The position numbers and the translations under genes are program-made. A model generated the notes under the pieces. The model searched no databases and was not told the origin of the DNA. It saw only the letters and a program-made list of their open reading frames with translations. From Alteribacter natronophilus (GTDB lineage: Bacteria; Bacillota; Bacilli; Bacillales; Salisediminibacteriaceae), in contig NZ_VCRO01000002.1 in the NCBI RefSeq assembly GCF_006007885.1, forward strand, positions 124,001 to 188,000: a stretch of 64,000 nt of DNA, written 5' to 3'. Below, one piece after another: positions 19,368 through 27,007 of this stretch (its first letter is position 1; every line of letters starts with the position of its first letter).

Positions 19368-19799
19368 TTAAAACGTGTTAAAAATTTCATCGCACTCCTC
19401 TTGAGTTGGCTGATAGAAACAGTGCAGTTTGTAGCGGCCTGTATTGGGCTGGCCGAACCATTCAGGCGGACAGTCCCCGTCAGGACGGTAGAACCAGAGG
19501 GCGTGCTCTGCGATCCCGAACCTTTCTCCGTTTACCAGTCTCCGTGCCCGGCGTTTATCCCGTTCCCTGGCCCGCTGATAAAAGTACCCTTTCTGAACCG
19601 CTTCAAATCCGCCCGGTGACTGATAGACCATCCGTTCCACGTCGTTAATGTCCTCAAAGTCGGAACAGCGCACTCTTACCCGGTTAACCATGACGTTGCC
19701 GGCTTTCAGCATTCCAAGTTCCCCTTCTCCTTCAGCTTCGGCGCGCATGAGCCGTGCCAGAAGAGCGATGTCGTTTGAATTTGTCTTGATGACTGCCAT
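19368..19799 (-). CDS. cwlJ: Spore cortex-lytic hydrolase CwlJ
   Basis: The 143-residue protein has the Hydrolase_2 (SleB/CwlJ) fold. RAEAEGEGELGMLKAGNVMV near residues 19-38 includes the catalytic Glu, and NRV, FYQRA and GRYKLHCFY follow. It has no signal peptide or peptidoglycan-binding domain, as expected of CwlJ, which is put into the coat from the mother cell and starts cortex lysis in germination triggered by Ca-DPA. Its partner GerQ is the next gene downstream, so recruiter and enzyme are neighbours here, each probably transcribed separately. Confidence 0.94.
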   Translation of the reverse strand: MAVIKTNSNDIALLARLMRAEAEGEGELGMLKAGNVMVNRVRVRCSDFEDINDVERMVYQSPGGFEAVQKGYFYQRARERDKRRARRLVNGERFGIAEHALWFYRPDGDCPPEWFGQPNTGRYKLHCFYQPTQEECDEIFNTF

Positions 19800-19888
19800 A
19801 GGAACCCCTCCATATGCCTGATTACTGCATCATATGCCGAACGGTAGAGGGGGATACGGAAGATCTTTCAAGATGCCTGGTTACATAT

Positions 19889-19925
19889 AAAAAACACGCC
19901 GCAGTTTTAACCTGCAGCGTGCCGA
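19889..19925 (-). terminator. Terminator of chdC
   Basis: CACGCCGCAG and CTGCAGCGTG pair with one mismatch; on the minus strand this is followed by T6. The minus-strand chdC stop lies just before it. Confidence 0.85.
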
Positions 19926-19928
19926 GAA

Positions 19929-20672
19929 TCAGATATAAAGAAAACCTGCAAGGCTGTCTTCGTCAAGGTACGTCCCGACGTAGAACGAGCCGAATTCGCC
20001 GTAACGGGCGCTCACCTCGTCAAAACGCATTTCGTAGATAAGTTTTTTGAATTCAAGCACATCGTGGGCAAAGAGGGTTACGCCCCATTCCCAGTCATCG
20101 AAACCGACGGAGCCGGAGATGATCTGGCGTACTTTCCCTGCGTACTTACGGCCGATCATACCGTGGCTGCGCATCATGGCTTTCCGGTCTTCCATCGGAA
20201 GCATGTACCAGTTGTCATCACCGTCACGGCGCTTGTCCATTGGATAGAAACACGCATACTGCCAGCGTGGAAGAATCGGTTTCAGGCGGGCCTGAATTTC
20301 AGGGTCTGTTTCCGGATCCACTTCCGGCGGCAGGTAGTTACTCAGCTCCACGACAGAGACGTAGGAGTAGGAAGGAATCGTATATTCAGCAAGACGGGTT
20401 TTGTTGAATGCCGTCTCAAGCTCACGCAGTTCATCCATAGTCGGACGGAGAAGCATAATCATAAAGTCCGCTTTCTGACCAACAATGCTGTACAGCGCGT
20501 GACTTCCTTCAAATTTTTGCTGTGTTGTACCCCATTTGTCCAGAAGGCTGCGGAATTCTGCAATAATGTTCTCGCGCTCCTCGGACTCCAGGCGGCGCCA
20601 TGCGGCCCAGTTCATTGTACGGAAATCGTGAAGTACGTACCAGCCATCCAGTGTTTTTGCTGCTTCACTCAT
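19929..20672 (-). CDS. chdC: Coproheme decarboxylase ChdC (HemQ)
   Basis: A 247-residue chlorite-dismutase-fold protein of the HemQ/ChdC branch, which converts coproheme III to heme b in the Gram-positive coproporphyrin-dependent pathway. Diagnostic segments are [19 protein letters not shown] (catalytic Tyr) and [15 protein letters not shown] (proximal His), followed by [13 protein letters not shown]. In B. subtilis the homologue ywfI lies beside pta, and pta follows within 5 kb here. Confidence 0.95.
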   Translation of the reverse strand: MSEAAKTLDGWYVLHDFRTMNWAAWRRLESEERENIIAEFRSLLDKWGTTQQKFEGSHALYSIVGQKADFMIMLLRPTMDELRELETAFNKTRLAEYTIPSYSYVSVVELSNYLPPEVDPETDPEIQARLKPILPRWQYACFYPMDKRRDGDDNWYMLPMEDRKAMMRSHGMIGRKYAGKVRQIISGSVGFDDWEWGVTLFAHDVLEFKKLIYEMRFDEVSARYGEFGSFYVGTYLDEDSLAGFLYI

Positions 20673-20774
20673 GAACAGTCACTCCAATCACAAAGATTAT
20701 TTGGTAGATGAAAGCAGGGAGTTTCCTGCTTCTATGTAGGCGTACATATAGTGAGTATTATACTATCTGGCAAA

Positions 20775-20807
20775 CGAAAAACCAAACGCCGGGCGTCTGG
20801 TTTTCGT
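20775..20807 (-). terminator. Terminator of the crotonase gene
   Basis: CGAAAAACCAAACGCC and GGGCGTCTGGTTTTCG form a long stem with minus-strand T run. Confidence 0.85.
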
Positions 20808-20813
20808 CTGAAT

Positions 20814-21572
20814 TTATCCTTTCTGTCCGCGTTTTTCCAGGAAGTGGAGAAGCGCCTGGCGGTGTTCATCTGATTTACCCGCCTGCTGTTGGCCTTTCTT
20901 TTCTTCCTCCAGAACGTCGTCGAGACTGAGATGCAGGCCGCATTTCATGTTGTTTTTCATACTCGAGTACGCAGTCAGAGGCACTTTCTTCAGGGTACTG
21001 ATAAGATCTTCAGGGCCGCCGATGCGGTGGATAAGACCGATCCGGAATGCTTCCTCAGCACTGATGGGGTCACCAAGCGAAAGTTCAAGAGCTTTTGAGA
21101 GTCCCACAAGGCGAGGGAGGAAGTAGGAGGCACCTGCGTCTGGTACGAGACCAATCTTCATGAAACTGAGAGCAAGTTTAGCATCGTGTTCGGCAACGCG
21201 GAAATCACAGGCAAGGGCGATGCTCAGGCCTGCCCCCGCTGCGGTGCCGTTCATATAGGCAACGGTCGGTTTATTGATGGCATCAAGAAGTTTGACGAGC
21301 GGGTTGTAGGTGCGTTCAAGGTACTCGCCGTGATCAAAGTATTCCAGTTTTTCCACCGGAATGCTTTTCAGATCAGCTCCGGAACTGAATGCACCGTCGG
21401 TTCCTGTTAAAACGATGACACGGACGTTCTCATCGGAGCGGGCAACCTGGAGCGCGTCATAGAGTTCTTCGTGCATCGGCTCGTTCAGGGCATTTTTCAC
21501 TTCTGGACGGTTCAGGGTAATAGTGCCGATGCCGTCCAGGGCACTGTAGGAAAGAGTTTTGTACGATGACAT
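20814..21572 (-). CDS. Enoyl-CoA hydratase/isomerase family protein
   Basis: A crotonase-fold protein of 252 residues with GTDGAFSSGADLKS and NGTAAGAGLSIALACDF (the CoA oxyanion hole). The motif KIGLVPDAGASYFLPRLVG resembles the PaaG/YngF-like branch more than classical crotonase, since the QPE glutamate of classical hydratases is not seen (SFMKIG occupies that place). Hydration versus isomerisation is therefore open. AAGGAG lies 8 bases before ATG 21572. fadH follows on the same strand, but a mobile repeat separates them. Confidence 0.88.
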   Translation of the reverse strand: MSSYKTLSYSALDGIGTITLNRPEVKNALNEPMHEELYDALQVARSDENVRVIVLTGTDGAFSSGADLKSIPVEKLEYFDHGEYLERTYNPLVKLLDAINKPTVAYMNGTAAGAGLSIALACDFRVAEHDAKLALSFMKIGLVPDAGASYFLPRLVGLSKALELSLGDPISAEEAFRIGLIHRIGGPEDLISTLKKVPLTAYSSMKNNMKCGLHLSLDDVLEEEKKGQQQAGKSDEHRQALLHFLEKRGQKG

Positions 21573-21596
21573 GTTTATCACTCCTTATTTTAATTT

Positions 21597-21876
21597 AATG
21601 TGAATACCTCTTAGTCAGCAAATCGCTCTTTTGCGTAGCTGATGCCAGCAGCGAGACTCCTGCGGCAGTGGCGAGCATCCGCATCATGCTCTAACTTCGA
21701 GGTGCTTCGACGTATTCTGCTTCAGAGCTACACCTGCAGAGGAAGAAGCAGGGAGTCTTTTCGCCAGGAGAGACCCCGCAGGGCGAAGCTCGCGGAGGCT
21801 CGCCGGCACCGCCGCGGAAAGGGAGCGGATGGCGTTCAGTGGAGCTACACGAAACTGACGGAAGGGTGTACTCATT
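21597..21876. mobile_element. MITE-like element, copy 1 (280 bp)
   Basis: The ends AATGTGAATACC and GGTGTACTCATT (as read on the plus strand) are imperfect inverted repeats that extend through GTCAG / CTGAC. The element is flanked by an exact 8-bp direct repeat TTTAATTT at 21589-21596 and 21877-21884. The body contains the GC-rich core in forward orientation with the roughly 90-bp insert. There is no coding sequence for a transposase; the open frames match those of copy 3 and are incidental. Confidence 0.88.
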
Positions 21877-21955
21877 TTTAATTTTAATTCTGAATAGAAG
21901 CAGAGATCCTCTGACGGCTTCACTTTCTGCGGGCTCCGGACTTTCGCCGGGATTC

Positions 21956-23884
21956 TCAGATCGCTCTTCCCGCAAGTGTTCCATCGTAAATAGCCTGTTT
22001 CGCATCAAGGCCCATTGCGTGTTTTGCGCCGCCTATAATGTGAACATTTTTCCCGTCAGCTTCAAGCTGTTCTGCAAGGCTTGCGTTAACGAGCTGGCCG
22101 CTCGCGAGAATTACCCTGTCTGCAGGAACAAATACGTCACTTCCGTCCTGAATGACAGTCACACCTTCGGAGGTGATTTCCCTGTATCCGTCCAGGCCGC
22201 CCTGCATGCAGATGCCGCTCTGCTTCAGCTCCATAAGCGTAGCCCAGCGCGTCGTTTTACCGATGCCGCGGGCAAACGAACGGTGCCTTTGAAGGAGGGT
22301 AATGTCCTTTGCTCCCTTGCCTTTCAGATAAAGAGCGAGATCACAGGCGATCCCTCCGCCGCCGATAATGACGGTTTTTTCACCCCACTCGGCATTCCCG
22401 TCAAACACGTCACGGTAGCTGGCGACAATTTCCTTGTCCACCCCGGGAATATCGGGGATGCGCGGAACAATACCTGTAGCCAGAATCACTTCATCTGCTT
22501 CTTTGACGAGAGGATGGTCCGGTGTGAGCTTCGTACCGAGAGCCTTTTTGACTCCCAGTTTATCGAGCTGCACGTTAAAATAGCGGAGGGTTTCGTGAAA
22601 TTCCTCTTTACCGGGGATTCGCTTTGAATAGTTCAGCTGTCCGCCGACTTCTGTTTTTTCGTCCACAAGCGTAACGTCGTGTCCCCGTTCTGCAGCGGTA
22701 CGGGCGGCTTCAAGCCCCGCAGGTCCTGCGCCAACAACGAGCACGTTTTTTTTCTGCTCCGCAGGTGTGAGCTTCAGTTCGGTTTCCCTGCCGGCTTCCG
22801 GATTTACAAGGCAGGTGGCGGCTCGTCCTTCGAACACGTGGTCAAGACATGCCTGGTTGCAGGCGATGCACGTGTTAATTTCATCAAAACGGCCTTCTTT
22901 TGCTTTAGTCAGGATGGCCGGATCTGCAAGGAACGGACGGGCCATGGAGATTAAGTCAGCGCTGTCGTTTTCCAGCAGTTCTGCCCCGTCGCGGGGGTCG
23001 TTAATGCGGTTTGAGGCAATCACCGGGATGCTGACGGCTTTTCGTATGTTTTCTGCAACAGGCACGAAATGAAGCCGCGGCACTTTCATGGAAATGGTCG
23101 GTACGCGGGATTCGTGCCAGCCGATGCCGATGTTTAAAACGTCAGCGCCTGCTTTTTCGATTGCCCGGGCCCAGGCAAGGGTTTCTTCTTCCGTTGTGCT
23201 GTTGTCCACCAGATCCAGTCCGGACATTCTGAACAGCACCGGGAAGTCTTCACCTACTGCCTTGCGCACTTCTTCCGTAATGCGGAGAGAGAAGGCGATC
23301 CGGTTTTCAAATGATCCGCCCCAGCGGTCCGTGCGCTTATTTGTGGCAGGGGAGGTGAACTGGTTGATCAGATAGCCTTCGGAGCCCATAATTTCCACCG
23401 CATCGAAGCCGGCTTTTTTTGCACGATCTGCTCCTTCGGCAAAATCCTGAATCGTCCGTATGATCTGTTCTTCCGTCAGAGCCACGGGCGGATCCGGGTT
23501 GATCGGTGCCTGCAGGGCGGAGGGAGCAACCGGATCCCGTCCAATCATTGCTTTGTAGGCGTAGCGTCCCGCATGGAACAGCTGGAGGGCAATTCTTCCG
23601 CCTTCCTCGTGCACGCCGTCGGTCAGCGGCTTCCAGCGGTCGATGTCTTCGTCTGTATTAATCATCATAAAATCGAGTCCGCCGCTGCCTTCCGGGTTGA
23701 CCGCTGCTCCGCCGGTAACGATGAGTCCGGCTTCATGTCTGGCCCTGAGCCGGTAAAAAGCAGTGAGCTTCTCAATACCGTTTTCGAGACCTTCAAGCCC
23801 TACGTGCATGGAACCCATCATCACCCGGTTTGGCAGGGTGAGGCCACGGATTTTAATCGGTTCAAACAATGCTTTACACTCCAT
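21956..23884 (-). CDS. fadH: NADH:flavin oxidoreductase, 2,4-dienoyl-CoA reductase type
   Basis: This 642-residue flavo-iron-sulfur protein begins with an old-yellow-enzyme TIM barrel (FMN; residues 1-340; LPNRVMMGSMH, ALQLFHAGRYAY). CIACNQACLDHVF plus a later Cys ligate the 4Fe-4S cluster. The rest is the FAD/NADPH-binding half (VVGAGPAGLEAART, VIIGGGGIACDLAL). The layout is that of bacterial FadH, which reduces 2,4-dienoyl-CoA during oxidation of unsaturated fatty acids. A FadR-type operator overlaps its promoter, supporting that role over other members of the family. Confidence 0.9.
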   Translation of the reverse strand: MECKALFEPIKIRGLTLPNRVMMGSMHVGLEGLENGIEKLTAFYRLRARHEAGLIVTGGAAVNPEGSGGLDFMMINTDEDIDRWKPLTDGVHEEGGRIALQLFHAGRYAYKAMIGRDPVAPSALQAPINPDPPVALTEEQIIRTIQDFAEGADRAKKAGFDAVEIMGSEGYLINQFTSPATNKRTDRWGGSFENRIAFSLRITEEVRKAVGEDFPVLFRMSGLDLVDNSTTEEETLAWARAIEKAGADVLNIGIGWHESRVPTISMKVPRLHFVPVAENIRKAVSIPVIASNRINDPRDGAELLENDSADLISMARPFLADPAILTKAKEGRFDEINTCIACNQACLDHVFEGRAATCLVNPEAGRETELKLTPAEQKKNVLVVGAGPAGLEAARTAAERGHDVTLVDEKTEVGGQLNYSKRIPGKEEFHETLRYFNVQLDKLGVKKALGTKLTPDHPLVKEADEVILATGIVPRIPDIPGVDKEIVASYRDVFDGNAEWGEKTVIIGGGGIACDLALYLKGKGAKDITLLQRHRSFARGIGKTTRWATLMELKQSGICMQGGLDGYREITSEGVTVIQDGSDVFVPADRVILASGQLVNASLAEQLEADGKNVHIIGGAKHAMGLDAKQAIYDGTLAGRAI

Positions 23885-23939
23885 ATCGATTCGTTCCTCC
23901 TCGGTCTTTTTCTGTCCCTGATGTCTGATAAGTCAGAAA

Positions 23940-23959
23940 ATGAGTGATTATTCATTCAG
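23940..23959. promoter_or_regulatory. FadR-type operator upstream of fadH
   Basis: ATGAGTGATTATTCATTCAG matches the B. subtilis FadR consensus ATGAATGANTATTCATTCAT at all but two defined positions. It sits 56 bases before fadH and directly downstream of its -10 box, where binding would block transcription. Based on recalled consensus; not computed genome-wide. Confidence 0.82.
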
Positions 23960-23986
23960 TATAACGGAGTTACGGATCAAGGACAA
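23958..23986 (-). promoter_or_regulatory. Promoter of fadH
   Basis: On the minus strand TTGTCC (23986-23981) and TATACT (23963-23958) are separated by 17 bases; the -10 abuts the FadR-type operator. Confidence 0.65.
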
Positions 23987-24131
23987 CGGCAGAAGGGAGG
24001 AGTATTTCATTTCAGGACACCGGGTTTAGCTTTACAGGCAGGGCACAATTGTTTTAAGGAGGAGATCCGGCGTGTAGCCGTCCCGGTAAAGGGGTATACA
24101 AAGCCTGAGTCTGTTCTGAAAATTAAAACTT

Positions 24132-24265
24132 TGTGAAATGATGATCACATCAATTTATTTTTGCCCTGCAGAAGAGTATCCTTAGAAATAAAGGTGAAAA
24201 TAGGAAAGATATTCAGGTGAACACCTTCGCAGCGTGAACCGTGATTACGATGGTTACGTGCGAAG
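24132..24265 (+). promoter_or_regulatory. pta upstream region with a palindrome and a leader hairpin
   Basis: Two structures are visible in the 418-base fadH-pta gap. TTGTGAAATGATGATCACAT (24131-24150) is an inverted repeat with TGTGA/TCACA arms 8 bases apart. A hairpin at 24225-24265 pairs CTTCGC with GCGAAG and GTGAACC with GGTTAC, ending 36 bases before the start codon. Neither matches a regulator I can name. The arm spacing does not fit Fnr/CRP (6) or Rex. Confidence 0.45.
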
Positions 24266-24301
24266 CTTCTATATTTTGATCTCAGGACAGGAGGAATGAC
24301 A

Positions 24302-25279
24302 GTGAGCGATTTATTTACAGGCATTTCGGAAAAAGTGAAAGCCCAGAACCCGACGATTGTATTCCCGGAAGGTATGGATGAGCGGATTATCGAAGCAACA
24401 GTCCGCCTGAAAGCAGACGGCGTCCTCACACCGGTTCTTGTGGGGAATAAAGAGGAGATTGCATCAAAAGCGTCTGAAATCGGCCAGGATGTCAGCGGGC
24501 TTGATATTTATGACCCGGAAACGTATGAGCAGTTTGAGGAACTTGTGGATGCTTTTGTGGAACGCCGCAAAGGAAAGGCTACAGCAGAGGATGCACGGCA
24601 GATTCTTAAACAGCCGAACTACTTCGGAACGATGCTCGTACACCTGGACAAAGCACACGGTCTCGTGAGCGGTGCGGCACACTCGACAGGAGATACTGTA
24701 CGTCCGGCGCTGCAGATTATCAAGACGAAAGAGGGCGTGAAAAAGACGTCCGGCGTTTTCGTTATGGTAAAAGGCGAAGAGCGCTACATCTTCGGTGACT
24801 GTGCCATCAACATCGCACCTGACAGCAGCGACCTTGCAGAGACGGCCATCGAAGCCGCAAAAACGGCCCGTGTGTTCGACATTGAGCCGAAAGTAGCCAT
24901 GCTCAGCTTCTCAACAAAAGGTTCAGCCAAAAGTGAGGAGACAGAGCGTGTGAGTGACGCTGTTCAGATCGCCCAGGAGCGTGAACCACAGCTGACACTC
25001 GACGGCGAATTCCAGTTTGACGCTGCGTTTGTACCGTCCGTTGCGGAGAAAAAAGCTCCGGACAGCCCGCTAAAAGGGCAGGCAAACGTGTTCGTCTTCC
25101 CGAGTCTTGAAGCTGGAAATATCGGCTACAAAATTGCCCAGCGCCTCGGTAACTTCGAAGCGATCGGACCGATCCTTCAGGGACTGAACAAGCCGGTTAA
25201 CGACCTTTCCCGCGGCTGTAACGTGGAGGATGTTTACAAGCTGGCCCTCATCACAGCGATGCAGGGGCTGGAAAAATAA
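24302..25279 (+). CDS. pta: Phosphate acetyltransferase
   Basis: The short, single-domain Pta of Bacillus type (about 325 residues), which interconverts acetyl-CoA and acetyl phosphate. PTIVFPEGMDERIIEA begins the fold, and SGAAHSTGDTVRPALQIIKT and NVFVFPSLEAGNIGYKIAQRL are active-site segments. GTG 24302 is taken as start because AGGAGG lies 7 bases before it; the ATG at 24296 is too close. It is convergent with lipL, the same neighbour as in B. subtilis. Confidence 0.96.
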   Translation: MSDLFTGISEKVKAQNPTIVFPEGMDERIIEATVRLKADGVLTPVLVGNKEEIASKASEIGQDVSGLDIYDPETYEQFEELVDAFVERRKGKATAEDARQILKQPNYFGTMLVHLDKAHGLVSGAAHSTGDTVRPALQIIKTKEGVKKTSGVFVMVKGEERYIFGDCAINIAPDSSDLAETAIEAAKTARVFDIEPKVAMLSFSTKGSAKSEETERVSDAVQIAQEREPQLTLDGEFQFDAAFVPSVAEKKAPDSPLKGQANVFVFPSLEAGNIGYKIAQRLGNFEAIGPILQGLNKPVNDLSRGCNVEDVYKLALITAMQGLEK

Positions 25280-25295
25280 GCACGATGTGTAAAAG

Positions 25296-25331
25296 AAACT
25301 CCGGGGTGACCGCATGCACCCCGGAGTTTTT
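25296..25331. terminator. Bidirectional terminator between pta and lipL
   Basis: AAACTCCGGGGTG and CACCCCGGAGTTT form a perfect 13-bp stem, with T5 for pta and an A tract for the reverse strand. Confidence 0.93.
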
Positions 25332-25346
25332 CTGTTTACTGCTCTG

Positions 25347-26183
25347 TTAAAGCAGATTCACTTTTTCATTGCGCTTAATCATCCGATCCAGATTTTCCTC
25401 GTACACGGTCCAGTCGGCCTCTGAAAGGGCCATGTTCCCAAGCCGCCCGGCAAAACCCTTCAGCGTCAGCAGCATGGAATGATAGAGGCCTTCCACTGTA
25501 AGGGGACGTCCGGTAATCTCAGAGAGTGAAGCCATCTGTGCCGGATCGATTCGCGGATAGCTGTACTTTACAGGGGCCCCGTTCACGGCCTGTTCGTAAA
25601 AGCTGCGAATCAGTCCCGCCCGTTCACTCCCGCTTCCGTTAACAGCCAGGTAGATCTGAACGGCGACTCCGCCGCGGAGCCTGCGCTGGGAAATGCCGGC
25701 GAATTTACGGCCCGCCACACTCAAATCGTACCTGCCCGGGCAGTAGGATGCGGCAATTTCCCGATCCTCAATGACAAGATCAAACTCCTTGAACCACTCA
25801 CGGACAAACGCGCACATCGCTTCATAGCCGCTGTCGATGGAAAGGCGCTTCTCGTCTTTGAAAATGAGCGACACATTGAGCACGCCGGGGTCGAGTACGA
25901 CGGCAAGACCGCCGGAATTCCGTACAATTACCCGGTAGCCGGCGTCCTCCAGAAAGCGGACTCCCTCTTCGATATAGGGCAGCCGGCTGTCCTGGATTCC
26001 GAGGACAATCGTATTGCCGTGCACCCACGTCCGGCAGATTCCCCGCTCCGGATCTGAAGAGGCAATCCGGCAGAGCGTGTCGTCCATGGCAAAGGAGTGC
26101 ATCGCATTCTGCGCCAGACCTGCAGAAGACTCGTCGTACACATCCCAACGCTGTCTATGTAAAATCGATTCCAACTCGTTCAT
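25347..26183 (-). CDS. lipL: Octanoyl-[GcvH]:protein N-octanoyltransferase LipL
   Basis: A 278-residue lipoate-ligase-fold amidotransferase that moves octanoyl from GcvH to the E2 subunits of 2-oxoacid dehydrogenases. The Cys in SYCPGRYDLSV is at residue 148, agreeing with the catalytic cysteine position of LipL. VRNSGGLAVVLDPGVLNVS corresponds to the lipoyl-binding RxxGG loop. It is convergent with pta, as ywfL is in B. subtilis. Confidence 0.94.
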   Translation of the reverse strand: MNELESILHRQRWDVYDESSAGLAQNAMHSFAMDDTLCRIASSDPERGICRTWVHGNTIVLGIQDSRLPYIEEGVRFLEDAGYRVIVRNSGGLAVVLDPGVLNVSLIFKDEKRLSIDSGYEAMCAFVREWFKEFDLVIEDREIAASYCPGRYDLSVAGRKFAGISQRRLRGGVAVQIYLAVNGSGSERAGLIRSFYEQAVNGAPVKYSYPRIDPAQMASLSEITGRPLTVEGLYHSMLLTLKGFAGRLGNMALSEADWTVYEENLDRMIKRNEKVNLL

Positions 26184-26289
26184 TGTTCGTTCTCCTTCTT
26201 GAAAAACATCCAGTAGATTATATCACAAAATGGACAAGGTTACCGTTGCCCCTCACCGGCGAAACATAGTAAAATACCCGATAGTGACT

Positions 26290-26403
26290 CTTTTCGGAAG
26301 GCTGTTCTGCATTTTGTATAAGACGGCGGTGCCGGCTGAATGAGCAGGAGGCTGAGTCCCTGCCCGCAGAAAGCTTCTGCCTGCAGCGTTGGAGAAACAG
26401 CAT
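26290..26403. repeat. Degenerate core repeat with GCTGTT-type arms
   Basis: GGAAGGCTGTTCTGC (left) and GGAGAAACAGCATTCC (right) are approximate inverted arms. Between them GAGGCTGAG, CCCTGCCCGCAGAAAGC and CTGCCTGCAGCG preserve the 3' half of the core. Transcription of yuzB may pass through it. Confidence 0.55.
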
Positions 26404-26447
26404 TCCTTATGGAAAGAGCGTTTAGAATAGAAGAAGTGGTGATTACG

Positions 26448-26678
26448 GTGGCAAATGAATTCCGTATTTGTGACGATTGTCAGGCCACAAATATAAAAAC
26501 ACTGATACCGAAGCTGAAGCAGCTCGACCCCTGCGCCGATATAAAAATCGGCTGCCAGGCGTACTGCGGACCGGGCCGGAAAAAGGCATTCACCTTTGTT
26601 AACGACCGGGCAGTCACCGGACTGAGCGAGGATCAGCTGATCGATAAAGTAGAAAAGAAGCTGAAAAAACAGCGGTAA
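26448..26678 (+). CDS. DUF1450 family protein (YuzB-like)
   Basis: The 76-residue protein has four cysteines in the DUF1450 pattern: CDDCQ near the N terminus, DPCADIK, then [19 protein letters not shown]. That pattern suggests a small metal- or iron-sulfur-binding protein, though the role is unknown. GTG 26448 is chosen from family length and the GGTG site before it; a longer frame goes back into the repeat remnant. Confidence 0.85.
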   Translation: MANEFRICDDCQATNIKTLIPKLKQLDPCADIKIGCQAYCGPGRKKAFTFVNDRAVTGLSEDQLIDKVEKKLKKQR

Positions 26679-26712
26679 ACACGGCCGCAGGCTGCAGAAA
26701 AAGCAGCTTCAG

Positions 26713-26755
26713 GGAGGGTGTGGCAGTTCATAATACTGCCGGCGCCCTCTTTTCT
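26713..26755 (+). terminator. Terminator after the DUF1450 gene
   Basis: GAGGGTG-GGCAG pairs with CTGCC-CGCCCTC and runs into TTTTCTTT. Confidence 0.8.
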
Positions 26756-26782
26756 TTGGCTCATTTAGAGTACGTAAACAGA

Positions 26783-26831
26783 TTACGCAAGCGATGGCCC
26801 AAATTGCGCAATTCATTTTCAGATTATGCAA
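26783..26831. promoter_or_regulatory. Three phased TTRYGCAA boxes upstream of ywfO
   Basis: TTACGCAA (26783), TTGCGCAA (26804, inside the perfect palindrome AATTGCGCAATT) and TTATGCAA (26824) start 21 and 20 bases apart, i.e. two helical turns each. The outer two lie in 12-base direct repeats CAGATTAYGCAA. This looks like an operator for an unknown regulator. Confidence 0.45.
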
Positions 26832-26913
26832 TAAAACGGATTGTTTATCATACCTGTTCCCGCTGGTGCAACTTCGGGGAAATTCTTCATAATCTGCTTT
26901 TTTTCGCGGCTGT

Positions 26914-26929
26914 TTTTAGTATACTAAAA
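26914..26929. promoter_or_regulatory. Perfect 16-bp palindrome over a likely -10 box of ywfO
   Basis: TTTTAGTATACTAAAA is a perfect palindrome; TATACT at 26920-26925 could be the -10 box. A clear -35 was not seen. Confidence 0.5.
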
Positions 26930-27007
26930 GGTAGAGATTGGAATGACCCATACAGACACCTGAGAAGATCAATCCGGCTGCACAGCACTGCAGGGAAGGA
27001 GCGGCAT

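Noticed and set aside
26720-27007. N-terminal extension of YwfO by about 96 codons
   Set aside because: It begins inside a terminator hairpin and contains likely operators and a promoter; the ATG at 27008 has a good ribosome site and gives the family length.
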